Origin: Sphingomonadales bacterium
GTDB taxonomy: Bacteria; Pseudomonadota; Alphaproteobacteria; Sphingomonadales; Sphingomonadaceae
Direction of reading: 5' to 3'
Assembly: GCA_027486415.1 (NCBI GenBank)
Contig: JAIXPC010000002.1
Location: 907,818-971,817, forward strand
Length of the DNA stretch: 64,000 nt
In this document: piece by piece, positions 9,179-16,879 of the stretch
Layout: every line of letters begins with the position of its first letter
Position numbering within the stretch: the stretch's first letter is position 1
The notes under the pieces: model-generated
What the model was told of the DNA's origin: nothing
Database searches by the model: none
Seen by the model: the letters and a program-made list of their open reading frames with translations, nothing else
Translations under genes and position numbers: made by a program

Positions 9179-9193
9179 GAACAGACCAAGAAC
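9179..9193 (-). promoter_or_regulatory. LexA (SOS) box upstream of the Y-family polymerase gene
   Basis: Read on the minus strand the sequence is GTTC-TTGGTCT-GTTC, an exact match to the GTTC-N7-GTTC LexA operator of Alphaproteobacteria. It sits 22-36 bp upstream of the polymerase ATG, where a bound repressor would block transcription or initiation. The match and spacing are seen directly; repression is inferred. Confidence 0.85.
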
Positions 9194-9240
9194 ATGATTT
9201 CTGCGTCATCCGGCACCTTCCCCGCCGCGCCGCGGACTGT

Positions 9241-10041
9241 ATGGTGCGCGCCATGACGCAGACGCCCGACGACAAGACCATCCTCGCTGCCGCCGCTGCC
9301 GACGAACCGGCCGGCATCCGGGCGGTGTCTGCCGGCGCGCTCGCCGGGCGACAGTTGCGCTATTATGATTTCTGCATGGCGGCCTTTGCCGTCATCCTGA
9401 TCTGTTCCAACCTGATCGGTGCCGGCAAGCAGGCCGCGATCAGCATCGGCAGCAGCGATCCGATCATCTTCGGCGCCGGCATCCTGTTCTTCCCACTGGG
9501 CTATGTGCTGGGCGACGTTCTCACCGAAGTCTATGGCTATGCCCGCGCCCGCCGGGTCGTCTGGGTGGGCTTTGCCGCCTCGGCCTTCACCGCCTTCATG
9601 TGCGCTGTCGTTGTCGCCATGCCGCCGGCGCCGGGATGGAGCGGGCAGGAAACCCTGGCCGCCGTGTTCGGCCAGACGCCGCGCATCTTCATCGCCTCGA
9701 TCACCGCCTTCTGGGCCGGCGAATTCGCCAACAGCTTCGTGCTGGCCCGGCTGAAGCTGCTCACGCAGGGCCGTCACCTGTGGATGCGGACGATTGGCTC
9801 AACGGTGGTGGGGCAGGGGGTGGACAGCCTGATCTTCTACCCGCTCGCCTTTTTGGGGCAGCCCGATTGGCCGGTGGAGCGCGTGTTCCTGATCGCGGGC
9901 ACCAATTATCTCTTGAAGGTGTTGTGGGAAGTGGTGCTCACGCCGCTCACCTACGCCGTGGTCGGCTGGTTCAAGCGGGTCGAGGGCCTCGATGTCTATG
10001 ACACCGGCACCGATTTCACGCCGTTCCAGACGCGGGTTTAA
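9241..10041 (+). CDS. Queuosine-precursor transporter (YhhQ/VUT family)
   Basis: 266 aa integral membrane protein with about six hydrophobic segments. The family signature region 'FPLGYVLGDVLTEVYGY' and the later 'TVVGQGVDSLIF' and 'NYLLKVLWEVVLTPLTY' match the YhhQ/VUT family, which imports queuosine precursors such as preQ0/preQ1 for tRNA modification. The first ATG is at 9241; a second in-frame ATG at 9253 is equally plausible, and neither has a good ribosome site. It is divergent from the polymerase gene and shares its 83-bp promoter gap. The stop overlaps the convergent MBL gene by 4 nt. Confidence 0.9.
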   Translation: MVRAMTQTPDDKTILAAAAADEPAGIRAVSAGALAGRQLRYYDFCMAAFAVILICSNLIGAGKQAAISIGSSDPIIFGAGILFFPLGYVLGDVLTEVYGYARARRVVWVGFAASAFTAFMCAVVVAMPPAPGWSGQETLAAVFGQTPRIFIASITAFWAGEFANSFVLARLKLLTQGRHLWMRTIGSTVVGQGVDSLIFYPLAFLGQPDWPVERVFLIAGTNYLLKVLWEVVLTPLTYAVVGWFKRVEGLDVYDTGTDFTPFQTRV

Positions 10042-10961
10042 AGCGGCATCGCCATCAGATCGCGGCCGACGATGATGCGGCCGCCGAACGCCTTCGCCGC
10101 TGCACTGCGCCAGTCTTCGTCGCCGATGCTGGCATCGCCTCCCGGCACGAAATGGCTGAGCACCAGCGTCTTCACGCCGGCCGCCGCCGCAAGCTCGCCG
10201 GCCTGTTCAACCAGCGTGTGGCTGGCGAGCAGATGGGCGCGCAGGGATGGCGCGTTGCTTTCGCTGGCGATCAGCCGTTCCATCGCCGGCAGATACATCA
10301 CCTCCTGCACCAGGATGTCAGCACCCTTCGCCAGATCAATCAGCGCCCGGCACGGCCGCGTGTCGCCAGACCACACCACGGATCTGCCCGCCCAGTCGAA
10401 GCGATAGGCAAAACTGTCGATGAGCGGCGGATGCTCCACCCGCGCAGCCGTCACCTTCAGCCCGGCCGCATTGTGCTGCACCCCGGGCTGTACCTCTTCC
10501 ACACGGATCATCTGCCTGAGATCGGGCCGGCCCTCGTCGGCCATCCGGGTTTCGATATCCACCCGTGCAAAGCGCAGCCAGTCCCGCGCCATCTGCTTCA
10601 TGCCGTTGGGGCCATGCACCGTCACCGGCGTGGTCAGCGCGCCGCTCCATGCCAGCCAGGGCAGGGTAAAGGCATCGGCAACATGATCATTGTGCAGATG
10701 GGTGATCCACACGTGCGCCAGTGCCTTCAGCGGCAGGCCGGCCAGTGCCGCCTGTCGCGCCACGCCATTGCCGGCGTCCACGATGTGGAGCTGGCCGCCG
10801 ATCATCAGGGCCATCGCCGGCGCGGCACGCAGGGCCTTTGGCGTCGGCCCGCCGCCGGTGCCGAGCAGGACGAGCTGATCGGGCGCGGGCTGGGCGCGCA
10901 CCGCACCTGGCAGACATGCCGCAGCCGCAGCCATGGCAAGCATCTGGCGTCGTGACGGCAT
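10038..10961 (-). CDS. Exported MBL-fold hydrolase (AtsA/RNase Z-like)
   Basis: 307 aa. The N-terminus 'MPSRRQMLAMAAAAACLPGAVRAQ' is a signal peptide with a Tat-like 'SRRQML' motif. The metal motif is 'THLHNDH' (H-x-H-x-D-H type), with 'VWSGDTRPC' and 'LVLSHFVPG' supplying further ligands. The overall pattern, including 'LGTGGGPTP' near the N-terminus, resembles AtsA-like metallo-beta-lactamase-fold hydrolases (phosphodiesterase/arylsulfatase relatives). The substrate is unknown. It resembles the protein encoded at 40634-41686 and may be a paralogue. Confidence 0.85.
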   Translation of the reverse strand: MPSRRQMLAMAAAAACLPGAVRAQPAPDQLVLLGTGGGPTPKALRAAPAMALMIGGQLHIVDAGNGVARQAALAGLPLKALAHVWITHLHNDHVADAFTLPWLAWSGALTTPVTVHGPNGMKQMARDWLRFARVDIETRMADEGRPDLRQMIRVEEVQPGVQHNAAGLKVTAARVEHPPLIDSFAYRFDWAGRSVVWSGDTRPCRALIDLAKGADILVQEVMYLPAMERLIASESNAPSLRAHLLASHTLVEQAGELAAAAGVKTLVLSHFVPGGDASIGDEDWRSAAAKAFGGRIIVGRDLMAMPL

Positions 10962-11106
10962 GACGTGGCCTTCCCCTTTGCACCGTTGCGCGCAGGGTGG
11001 GGCAGCGGCTGGCAGGAGGCAAGGCAGGAATGATCGGGGATCCGGGAGGTGGTCCGGTTTCAGGCAGCCCTCGGGTCAGGTGGCCCTCAGGTCAGGCCGA
11101 CGGTCG

Positions 11107-11454
11107 TCAGGCGGGGCCGTTGCCGTCCCGCGCTGCACCAGCCTGCGCGCGGACCACCGCGCTGAACCACGCGATGTCGATCATCACCGTCACCGCCAGA
11201 AGCAGGGTGAGGCCATAGACGCCGAGCATGGCGAGATCGGAAGCGGAGGCGCTCACGGACTGCTGTTCCAGTTGGACGAGCAACAGGAACTGCACCGCGG
11301 TTACGGCGAGCAGACAAAAACCGGCGAGCGTCCGCAGCGTCGGGGAGGTCAACAGGGTGAGGCCGGTGGCTTGCATGGCTCTGGGCATGGCTCTGGGCCT
11401 TTCGCTCGTGTCCTGCTGCAGCGGGATGCTCTGCGGTGATGATGCGGCAGGCAT
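11107..11454 (-). CDS. Small membrane protein, unknown function
   Basis: 115 aa from the ATG at 11454, which has GGGGGAG about 11 nt upstream; internal ATGs at 11388 and 11376 are alternatives. Two transmembrane helices are apparent: 'TLAGFCLLAVTAVQFLLLVQL' (about 42-62) and 'LGVYGLTLLLAVTVMIDIAWF' (about 77-97). No domain recognised. A 12-bp tandem duplication (ATGGCTCTGGGC twice, about 11375-11398) lies in the N-terminal coding part. Confidence 0.6.
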   Translation of the reverse strand: MPAASSPQSIPLQQDTSERPRAMPRAMQATGLTLLTSPTLRTLAGFCLLAVTAVQFLLLVQLEQQSVSASASDLAMLGVYGLTLLLAVTVMIDIAWFSAVVRAQAGAARDGNGPA

Positions 11455-11693
11455 CTATGGCGTCTCCCCCGGCGCCGACAATCGGCGTTGCTGTCGATAT
11501 CATTAAGGAAATATTTACCATACCACAAGAGTGGAATAGCGGAGGGGTCAAAATATTGAAAAAACAGGATTTATAGCGTTCACAGCGGATGATTTTGCAC
11601 CCGGAACGGATGCAATTTCGAGGACGCCTGGCCCTGAATTTGCGGAGAAGCCGCGAATCGCGTGTCAGTTGCCGGCGCCGCGGCAGCAGCGGC
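11455..11693. other. Non-coding gap, AT-rich patch
   Basis: A 239-bp gap between the small membrane protein start and the purQ stop. The stretch 11500-11590 is clearly more AT-rich than the surroundings and carries A/T runs around 11556-11566. It is the likely promoter region of the minus-strand membrane protein gene. I found no -35/-10 pair with standard spacing that I would defend and no coding potential. Confidence 0.5.
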
Positions 11694-12359
11694 TCAGCCC
11701 AGTGCGGCCTGCACGGCTTCAAACATGCGGCGGCCATCGGTGCCGCCCTGTTCGGCTTCGATCAGCCGTTCCGGGTGGGGCATCATGCCCAGCACGTTGC
11801 CGGCGTCGTTCAGGATGCCGGCAATGTTGCGCGCCGAACCATTGACGGCCTCGGCATAGCGGAAGGCGACACGGCCTTCGCCTTCCAGCCGGTCAAGCGT
11901 CCCCTCGTCGGCGAAATAATTGCCGTCATGGTGGGCGACTGGAATGGTGAGCGTTTCGCCAGCGGCATAGCGACTGGTGAAGATCGACTGGCTGTTGCCG
12001 ACTTCGAGGCGGACATGGCGGCAGACGAAATTGAGGCCGGCGTTCCGCATCAGCGCGCCCGGCAGCAGCCCGGCTTCGGTGAGCACCTGGAAGCCGTTGC
12101 AGATGCCGAGGACGGCGCGGCCCTGGCCCGCCGCCTGCACCACGGCCTGCATCACCGGTGAACGCGCCGCCATCGCGCCGGAGCGCAGATAATCGCCGTA
12201 GGAAAAGCCGCCCGGCACGCCAATGAAATCAAGGCCGTCCGGCAGGCTGGTTTCGGCGTGCCACACCATCGTCGGCGCCGCGCCGGTCACCTTGGTGATG
12301 GCATCGGCAAGATCGCGATCGCAATTCGATCCCGGAAAGACGATGACCGCGGCTTTCAC
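11694..12359 (-). CDS. purQ: Phosphoribosylformylglycinamidine synthase subunit PurQ
   Basis: 221 aa glutaminase subunit of FGAM synthase; it releases ammonia from glutamine for PurL. It is a class I glutamine amidotransferase: nucleophile C87 in 'GICNGFQVL', and H195/E197 in '[10 protein letters not shown]'. The start is GTG at 12359 and overlaps the purS stop in a GTGA arrangement, so translation is coupled to purS. The partner purL lies separately at 2845-5007. Confidence 0.97.
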   Translation of the reverse strand: MKAAVIVFPGSNCDRDLADAITKVTGAAPTMVWHAETSLPDGLDFIGVPGGFSYGDYLRSGAMAARSPVMQAVVQAAGQGRAVLGICNGFQVLTEAGLLPGALMRNAGLNFVCRHVRLEVGNSQSIFTSRYAAGETLTIPVAHHDGNYFADEGTLDRLEGEGRVAFRYAEAVNGSARNIAGILNDAGNVLGMMPHPERLIEAEQGGTDGRRMFEAVQAALG

Positions 12360-12586
12360 GGCATCTCGATCCGGAAATTCTCGATCACAGTGTTGGCCAG
12401 CAGCTGGCGGGCCATGGCTTCCACCGTTTCGCGGGGCGTGCCGTCGGCCAGTTCCAGTTCGATGATCTTGCCGGCCCGGACGTCGCCGACACCTTCAAAC
12501 CCCAGCCCCTTCAGGGCCGATTCGATGGCCCGGCCCTGCGGGTCGAGCACGCCATTCTTGAGCGTGACGGTGACGGTGGCTTTCAT
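12356..12586 (-). CDS. purS: Phosphoribosylformylglycinamidine synthase subunit PurS
   Basis: 76 aa, the normal PurS length. It is a small structural subunit that joins PurL and PurQ and helps channel ammonia. The N-terminus '[18 protein letters not shown]' and the middle '[12 protein letters not shown]' are typical. The ATG at 12586 is chosen; a further in-frame ATG at about 12598 (M-A-A-P-M-K) is possible. It overlaps purQ by 4 nt. The ubiB gene ends 46 bp upstream on the same strand. Confidence 0.95.
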   Translation of the reverse strand: MKATVTVTLKNGVLDPQGRAIESALKGLGFEGVGDVRAGKIIELELADGTPRETVEAMARQLLANTVIENFRIEMP

Positions 12587-12632
12587 GGGCGCGGCCATAG
12601 GCCGAACCGGGCCGGCGTGCAAGCGCGGCGCT

Positions 12633-14171
12633 TCAGCCCAGCAGCAGCGCCGCGGCAGCGCCCGCGCCGGCGGCCAGCAGCAGCCACGGCGTCGACCAGC
12701 CCACCGACCGGGATTCGGGCAGCGGCGGCAGCGGTGGTTGCGGCGGCGCGGCGCCTGGCATCGGATGTTCGGCGACCCACTGACGGAAAATGCGCGGCAA
12801 CTGGCGCAGCGCCCGGGCATTGAGCACCAGGCTGTCGGCGATCACGGCTTCCGGGCCCATCTCGTCACGCACCCAGTCGCGCACATAGGGCGCCGCCACG
12901 TCCCACATGTTGACCTGCGGATCGATGGTCAGCGCCACGCCTTCCACCATCACCATGGTCTTTTGCAGCAGCAGCAGGTGCGGCTGCACCGGCATGTCGA
13001 AACTGCGGGTGATCGAAAACAGGCCTTCCAGCAGATCGGTGATGGCGATGTCCTTCGCCTGCCGGCCGCGGATGGGTTCGCCCACGGCCCGCAGCGCCGT
13101 CGCAAACGCCGCCGGATTGTGGTGGCCCGGCACATAGCCGGCCTCGAAATGGATTTCGGCGACGCGGGCGTAATTGCCGGTCACCAGCCCGTGCAGGATT
13201 TCTGCCAGATACAGGCGAGCGCGGCGGTTGATGCGGCCCATGATGCCAAAATCGATGACGCCGATACGGGCATGATCGCACGCATCGCTGGGCGGGATGA
13301 CGAAAAGATTGCCCTGATGGAGATCGGCGTGGAAAAAGCCCTTGGCGATGGCCTGGGCCAGGAAGCCGTTGACCAGCACCCGCGCCAGCGCTGGCCGGTC
13401 GATTGCCAGTGCCTCCAGCCCGGCACGATCAGACACTTTCACCCCGTCGATCCAGTCGATCACCAGCATCCGCCGTGTCGAGCGCTGCCAGTCGACGGCC
13501 GGCACGACGAAATCGGGCTCGCCGGCAAGGATTTCACCCAGTTCCGAGCAGTTGGCAGCCTCGCGGCGCAGATCCAGCTCGGCCTCGATCCAGCTCTTGA
13601 AGGTGGCGATGACGGCACGCGGGCGCAGGCGGGCAAACTCGCCGCCCAGCGTCTCGATATGGCCTGCTCCCCATTCGTAGGTGCTCAGCGCTGATGCAAT
13701 CTCCGCCTCGATGCCGGGGCGCAGCAGCTTGATGGCGACACGGCGGCCATCGCTGGTGATGGCGCGATGCACCTGGGCAATGGACGCGGCGCCCACGGCT
13801 TCGGGTTCGATCGATTGAAAGCGGCTTTTCCAGTCGCCGCCGCAATTGGCATTGAGCACGGGTTCGATCGCGGCGAACGGAACCGGCGGCACCTGATCCT
13901 GCAGGCGGGCAAGATCGGTCGCGGCCTCCACGCCGATCAGATCAGGACGGGTGGCGAGCGCCTGGCCCAGCTTGATCGCCGCCGGGCCGACGGCGGCCAG
14001 ACCGCCGGCAAAGTCCGGCGTTTTGGGCGCGGCGGACGCAAATCGGGCGACGCGGGCCAGCAATCGCACGGCAAAGGGCAGCCGATCCGATTCAAACGGC
14101 CGCAAGGCGCCGTGGCGCGCCATCCGGCGGCCCCACACCAGCAGTCGCCACAGGTGGAGCAGTGCGGTCAA
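12633..14171 (-). CDS. ubiB: UbiB, ABC1/ADCK-family ubiquinone biosynthesis protein
   Basis: 512 aa. UbiB is an atypical kinase-like ATPase required for ubiquinone assembly, at the membrane. The characteristic 'KxGQ' element is visible as 'AAIKLGQALATRPD', followed by 'LQDQVPP', the Ala-rich loop 'GAASIAQVHRA', 'VAIKLLRPG', 'FFHADLHQGN' and 'GVIDFGIMGR'. Two hydrophobic helices at the C-terminus ('STPWLLLAAGAGAAAALLLG') form the membrane anchor. The start codon appears to be TTG at 14171, one base after the ubiE stop, and gives the standard 'MTALLHLWRLL' beginning. It is transcribed with ubiE. Confidence 0.95.
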   Translation of the reverse strand: MTALLHLWRLLVWGRRMARHGALRPFESDRLPFAVRLLARVARFASAAPKTPDFAGGLAAVGPAAIKLGQALATRPDLIGVEAATDLARLQDQVPPVPFAAIEPVLNANCGGDWKSRFQSIEPEAVGAASIAQVHRAITSDGRRVAIKLLRPGIEAEIASALSTYEWGAGHIETLGGEFARLRPRAVIATFKSWIEAELDLRREAANCSELGEILAGEPDFVVPAVDWQRSTRRMLVIDWIDGVKVSDRAGLEALAIDRPALARVLVNGFLAQAIAKGFFHADLHQGNLFVIPPSDACDHARIGVIDFGIMGRINRRARLYLAEILHGLVTGNYARVAEIHFEAGYVPGHHNPAAFATALRAVGEPIRGRQAKDIAITDLLEGLFSITRSFDMPVQPHLLLLQKTMVMVEGVALTIDPQVNMWDVAAPYVRDWVRDEMGPEAVIADSLVLNARALRQLPRIFRQWVAEHPMPGAAPPQPPLPPLPESRSVGWSTPWLLLAAGAGAAAALLLG

Positions 14172-14172
14172 A

Positions 14173-14904
14173 TCAGACCTTCCAGCCCGAATGGATTGCG
14201 ACCGCGCCGCCCAGGATCGGCCGGTACCGCACCTGGCTGAAACCGGCGGCCCGGATCATGTCGGCAAAGTCCGGCATCTTCGGGAAACGGCGGATCGATT
14301 CGATCAGATAGCGATAGCTGTCGGCATCCTTGGCCACCATTTCGCCGATGCGGGGCACCAGTTTCTCCGAATAGACGTCGTAGATTTCGGCGAAGCCCGG
14401 CCATGTGGTCGTCGAGAATTCGAGGCAGAAGAACCGCCCGCCATAGCGCAGCACGCGGTGCGCTTCCTTCAGGGCTGCCGGAATGTCGGTGACATTCCTG
14501 ATGCCAAAGGCGATGGTGTAGGCATCGAAGCTGTTGACGGGAAACGACAATGTTTCGGCATTTTCCTCGCGCCAGATCAGGCTCGTCAGCCCGCGTTCGG
14601 CGGCCCGTTCCATGCCCACTTCCAGCATCGCGGGATTGATGTCGGCGACCGTCACGTTGGCACCGGCCTTGTCCATGCGGAAGGCGATGTCGCCAGTGCC
14701 GCCAGCCATGTCGAGAATGTCTTCACCGGCACGCGGGTTCACCAGACGGACGAAATCATCCTTCCAGATCCGGTGCATGCCGGCCGACATCAGGTCGTTC
14801 ATGATGTCGTACCGTTTGGCCACCGACCGGAACACGTCGCCGACCCGGCGTGTCTTTTCCTCGCGCGAGACCTCTTCATATCCAAAGCTGACGGTGTCGG
14901 TCAT
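14173..14904 (-). CDS. ubiE: Ubiquinone/menaquinone C-methyltransferase UbiE
   Basis: 243 aa SAM-dependent methyltransferase that adds the C-methyl group to the quinone ring in ubiquinone synthesis. Motifs are clear: '[20 protein letters not shown]', the SAM loop '[13 protein letters not shown]', and 'FGIRNVTD'. Two adjacent ATGs (14907 and 14904) follow AAAAGGACGA; 14904 gives better spacing. The frame stays open far upstream only as an antisense shadow of mutM. It heads the ubiE-ubiB unit and diverges from mutM across 72 bp. Confidence 0.96.
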   Translation of the reverse strand: MTDTVSFGYEEVSREEKTRRVGDVFRSVAKRYDIMNDLMSAGMHRIWKDDFVRLVNPRAGEDILDMAGGTGDIAFRMDKAGANVTVADINPAMLEVGMERAAERGLTSLIWREENAETLSFPVNSFDAYTIAFGIRNVTDIPAALKEAHRVLRYGGRFFCLEFSTTTWPGFAEIYDVYSEKLVPRIGEMVAKDADSYRYLIESIRRFPKMPDFADMIRAAGFSQVRYRPILGGAVAIHSGWKV

Positions 14905-14976
14905 CATTCGTCCTTTTCGCAGCGCGCGGCTTAGCTTAGGCTTGGCGGCCATGCAAACGCCGCCTATGTCGCGGCA

Positions 14977-15816
14977 ATGCCTGAATTGCCCGAAGTCGAA
15001 ACCGTGATGCGTGGCCTGACGCCGGTGTGGCAAGGCCAGCGTTTCACCCGTGTCGTGGCCAACCGGCCCGATCTGCGCCGTCCGCTGCCGGAGGGTCTGG
15101 GCCAGCGGTTGACTGGCGCGACCGTGGTCCGGCTCGGCCGTCGCGCCAAATATGGTCTGGTTGAAACCGACCGCGGCGACACGCTGATCATCCACCTTGG
15201 CATGTCCGGCCGGATGCGGGTCGATCCCGGTGTCCTTGAGAAGCATGATCATGTCGTTTTTGAAACGGCCAATGGCCGCATCGTGGCCTTCAATGATGCG
15301 CGGCGGTTTGGCAGCCTTGATCTGGTGCCGACCGAAGCGGCCACGGCGCACCCGCTGCTGGCCGGCATCGGGCCCGAACCGCTGGGGCCTGATTATGGCC
15401 TGGCGTTGCTCACGCGTATCTTTGCCGAACGGTTGGCGCCGGCAAAGGCCATCCTGCTCGATCAGCGTCTGATCGCCGGGCTCGGCAATATCTATGTCTG
15501 CGAGGCGCTGCACCGGGCCGGCATCCATCCCGAAACACCCGGTGGCGCGGTGACCCGGCGCCAGCTTGATCGCCTGTTGCCGGCAATCCCGGCGGTTCTG
15601 GAAGAAGCGATCGCCGCCGGTGGCTCGACCCTGCGCGATCATGTTGCGCCTGATGGCACGCTCGGCTATTTCCAAAAGGACTTTGCCGTTTACGGGCGTG
15701 AGGGCGACACGTGCACGACGTGCGCGGCCACCGTATCGCGCATCGTCCAGTCCGGCCGGTCAAGCTTCTTCTGTCCATCGTGCCAGACGCTGCCGAAGGG
15801 GTCGCGAAAGGCTTGA
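14977..15816 (+). CDS. mutM: Formamidopyrimidine-DNA glycosylase (Fpg/MutM)
   Basis: 279 aa bifunctional glycosylase/AP lyase that removes 8-oxoguanine and formamidopyrimidines. The N-terminus is 'MPELPEVE', giving the catalytic P2 and E3 after Met removal. The helix-two-turn-helix DNA-binding part includes '[18 protein letters not shown]', and the C-terminal zinc finger has four cysteines in 'CTTCAA' and 'FFCPSCQ'. It precedes rpsT and dnaA, a common alphaproteobacterial order. Confidence 0.97.
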   Translation: MPELPEVETVMRGLTPVWQGQRFTRVVANRPDLRRPLPEGLGQRLTGATVVRLGRRAKYGLVETDRGDTLIIHLGMSGRMRVDPGVLEKHDHVVFETANGRIVAFNDARRFGSLDLVPTEAATAHPLLAGIGPEPLGPDYGLALLTRIFAERLAPAKAILLDQRLIAGLGNIYVCEALHRAGIHPETPGGAVTRRQLDRLLPAIPAVLEEAIAAGGSTLRDHVAPDGTLGYFQKDFAVYGREGDTCTTCAATVSRIVQSGRSSFFCPSCQTLPKGSRKA

Positions 15817-15943
15817 CCGCCGGCCACGTGTCGCTTAAGGCGCTCACCTTCCGGTGCTCGCCCGTTGGGTGTGCACCCGTTCGGGTTGTGCAGGTGCGCA
15901 GGTCGGGCGGTTCAAAGATCAACATCAGTGATTGCAGGAACTC

Positions 15944-16213
15944 ATGGCCAATACGCCCCAGGCTGAAAAGCGCATCCGCCGCAACGACCGTCGCGCCGCG
16001 ATCAACAAGGCGCGCGTCAGCCGCATCCGTACCTTCGTCAAGAAGGTCGAATCGAGCCTCGCCGCCGGTGATGCTGCTGCCGCTGCCGCTGCTCTGCAGG
16101 CAGCTCAGCCGGAGATGATGCGCGGTGTCGCCAAGGGAGTGCTCCACAAGAACACCGTCTCGCGCAAGATCAGCCGTCTTGCCGCTCGGGTGAAGGGTCT
16201 GGCGACCGCCTGA
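15944..16213 (+). CDS. rpsT: 30S ribosomal protein S20
   Basis: 89 aa, basic and helical, beginning '[17 protein letters not shown]' with the typical '[11 protein letters not shown]' and '[17 protein letters not shown]'. S20 binds 16S rRNA during early 30S assembly. The ATG at 15944 follows AGGAA. The gene is followed by a strong intrinsic terminator and then the long dnaA leader. Confidence 0.98.
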   Translation: MANTPQAEKRIRRNDRRAAINKARVSRIRTFVKKVESSLAAGDAAAAAAALQAAQPEMMRGVAKGVLHKNTVSRKISRLAARVKGLATA

Positions 16214-16256
16214 TGGTGCCCCGCTGGCGTGTCGCCAGCGCGTGATGTGATCGACG

Positions 16257-16291
16257 AAAACGGGGTGCAGCGGCCGGCTGCGCCCCGTTTT
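16257..16291 (+). terminator. Intrinsic terminator of rpsT
   Basis: AAAACGGGGTGCAGC (16257-16271), loop GGCCG, then GCTGCGCCCCGTTTT (16277-16291). The 15-bp arms pair fully with one G-T wobble, and the right arm ends in four T. It starts 43 bp after the rpsT stop. Confidence 0.88.
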
Positions 16292-16315
16292 GCGTTGCGT
16301 GCGTGCCACACGCCC

Positions 16316-16555
16316 GATTCGCCCGACCAGGGTGTGATTCGTTCATCAGGAGCGATTCGGTGTGCCGGGAGCCGGCAGATGTGCTCTAACAGGAACATTG
16401 CCGCCAGAAGCGTTGCCCGGCGGCACTTTTTTGAACCAGTTTGACTGCCGAATCCGCGGCGGCCGCAGTCATCGAAGTGTCAGCATTTTGACACAAAAAA
16501 TCCAAGCAGTTAGCCACGCCGCTTGCCGAATCGGGGAAAATGCCGAATCCGATTC
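16316..16555. promoter_or_regulatory. dnaA: Cluster of seven GANTC (CcrM-type methylation) sites
   Basis: GANTC occurs at 16316-16320, 16336-16340, 16354-16358, 16450-16454, 16528-16532, 16545-16549 and 16551-16555. At this base composition about one is expected in 240 bp. Three of them share the longer context GCCGAATC. CcrM methylation of GANTC sites is known to influence dnaA transcription in Caulobacter, so control by methylation state is a reasonable inference here. Confidence 0.65.
16477..16494. promoter_or_regulatory. dnaA: Perfect inverted repeat in the dnaA leader, candidate operator
   Basis: GTGTCA-GCATTT-TGACAC, two 6-bp arms with a 6-bp spacer, followed by six A. A perfect -35-like TTGACA (16488-16493) overlaps the right arm; the best -10 candidate (TTAGCC, 16-nt spacer) is weak. 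A protein bound to the palindrome would cover this -35. Which protein is not evident. Confidence 0.45.
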
Positions 16556-16879
16556 TGACTGTGAATTCAGTGCTTTGAGGGCGCCTCCTTCGTAAGTCTG
16601 CCGATTGCGTGTCAACAGCTTTATTTGCCGTTGGACGGAATTTGGCCGCTTGCGGACAACGGTTGCGGCTGCTTATTTGGCGCTCGGTTTGGGTCGGCCG
16701 GCGTGATGAACGCCAACGGGTCCAATCGCAGATGATGCATGGCATCCTGGGTTCGACGCAGAGCCCAGCAGGACAGATGTGGCCGCATACGCCCGCTTGT
16801 CCGCGATGTCCGTGTGAATGGTGGGTTCTATCTTCGCTGCGGCGGGGGAAATGCCGGGGGCGGCGGAAGGAAAGGGTGC

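Larger units (their letters stand above)
16292..16879. other. 588-bp non-coding leader upstream of dnaA
   Basis: No credible gene is present; open frames here are short and lack family resemblance. The left part (16316-16555) carries seven GANTC sites and one perfect inverted repeat (16477-16494). The right part (16560-16860) holds no feature I can name. I looked for TTATCCACA-type DnaA boxes and saw none close to consensus, so I do not call oriC here, though a nearby origin is possible because dnaA is often close to it. Confidence 0.6.

Noticed and set aside
16292..16879. oriC in the dnaA leader
   Set aside because: I saw no DnaA-box consensus copies and no strongly AT-rich unwinding region; GANTC clustering alone does not establish an origin.
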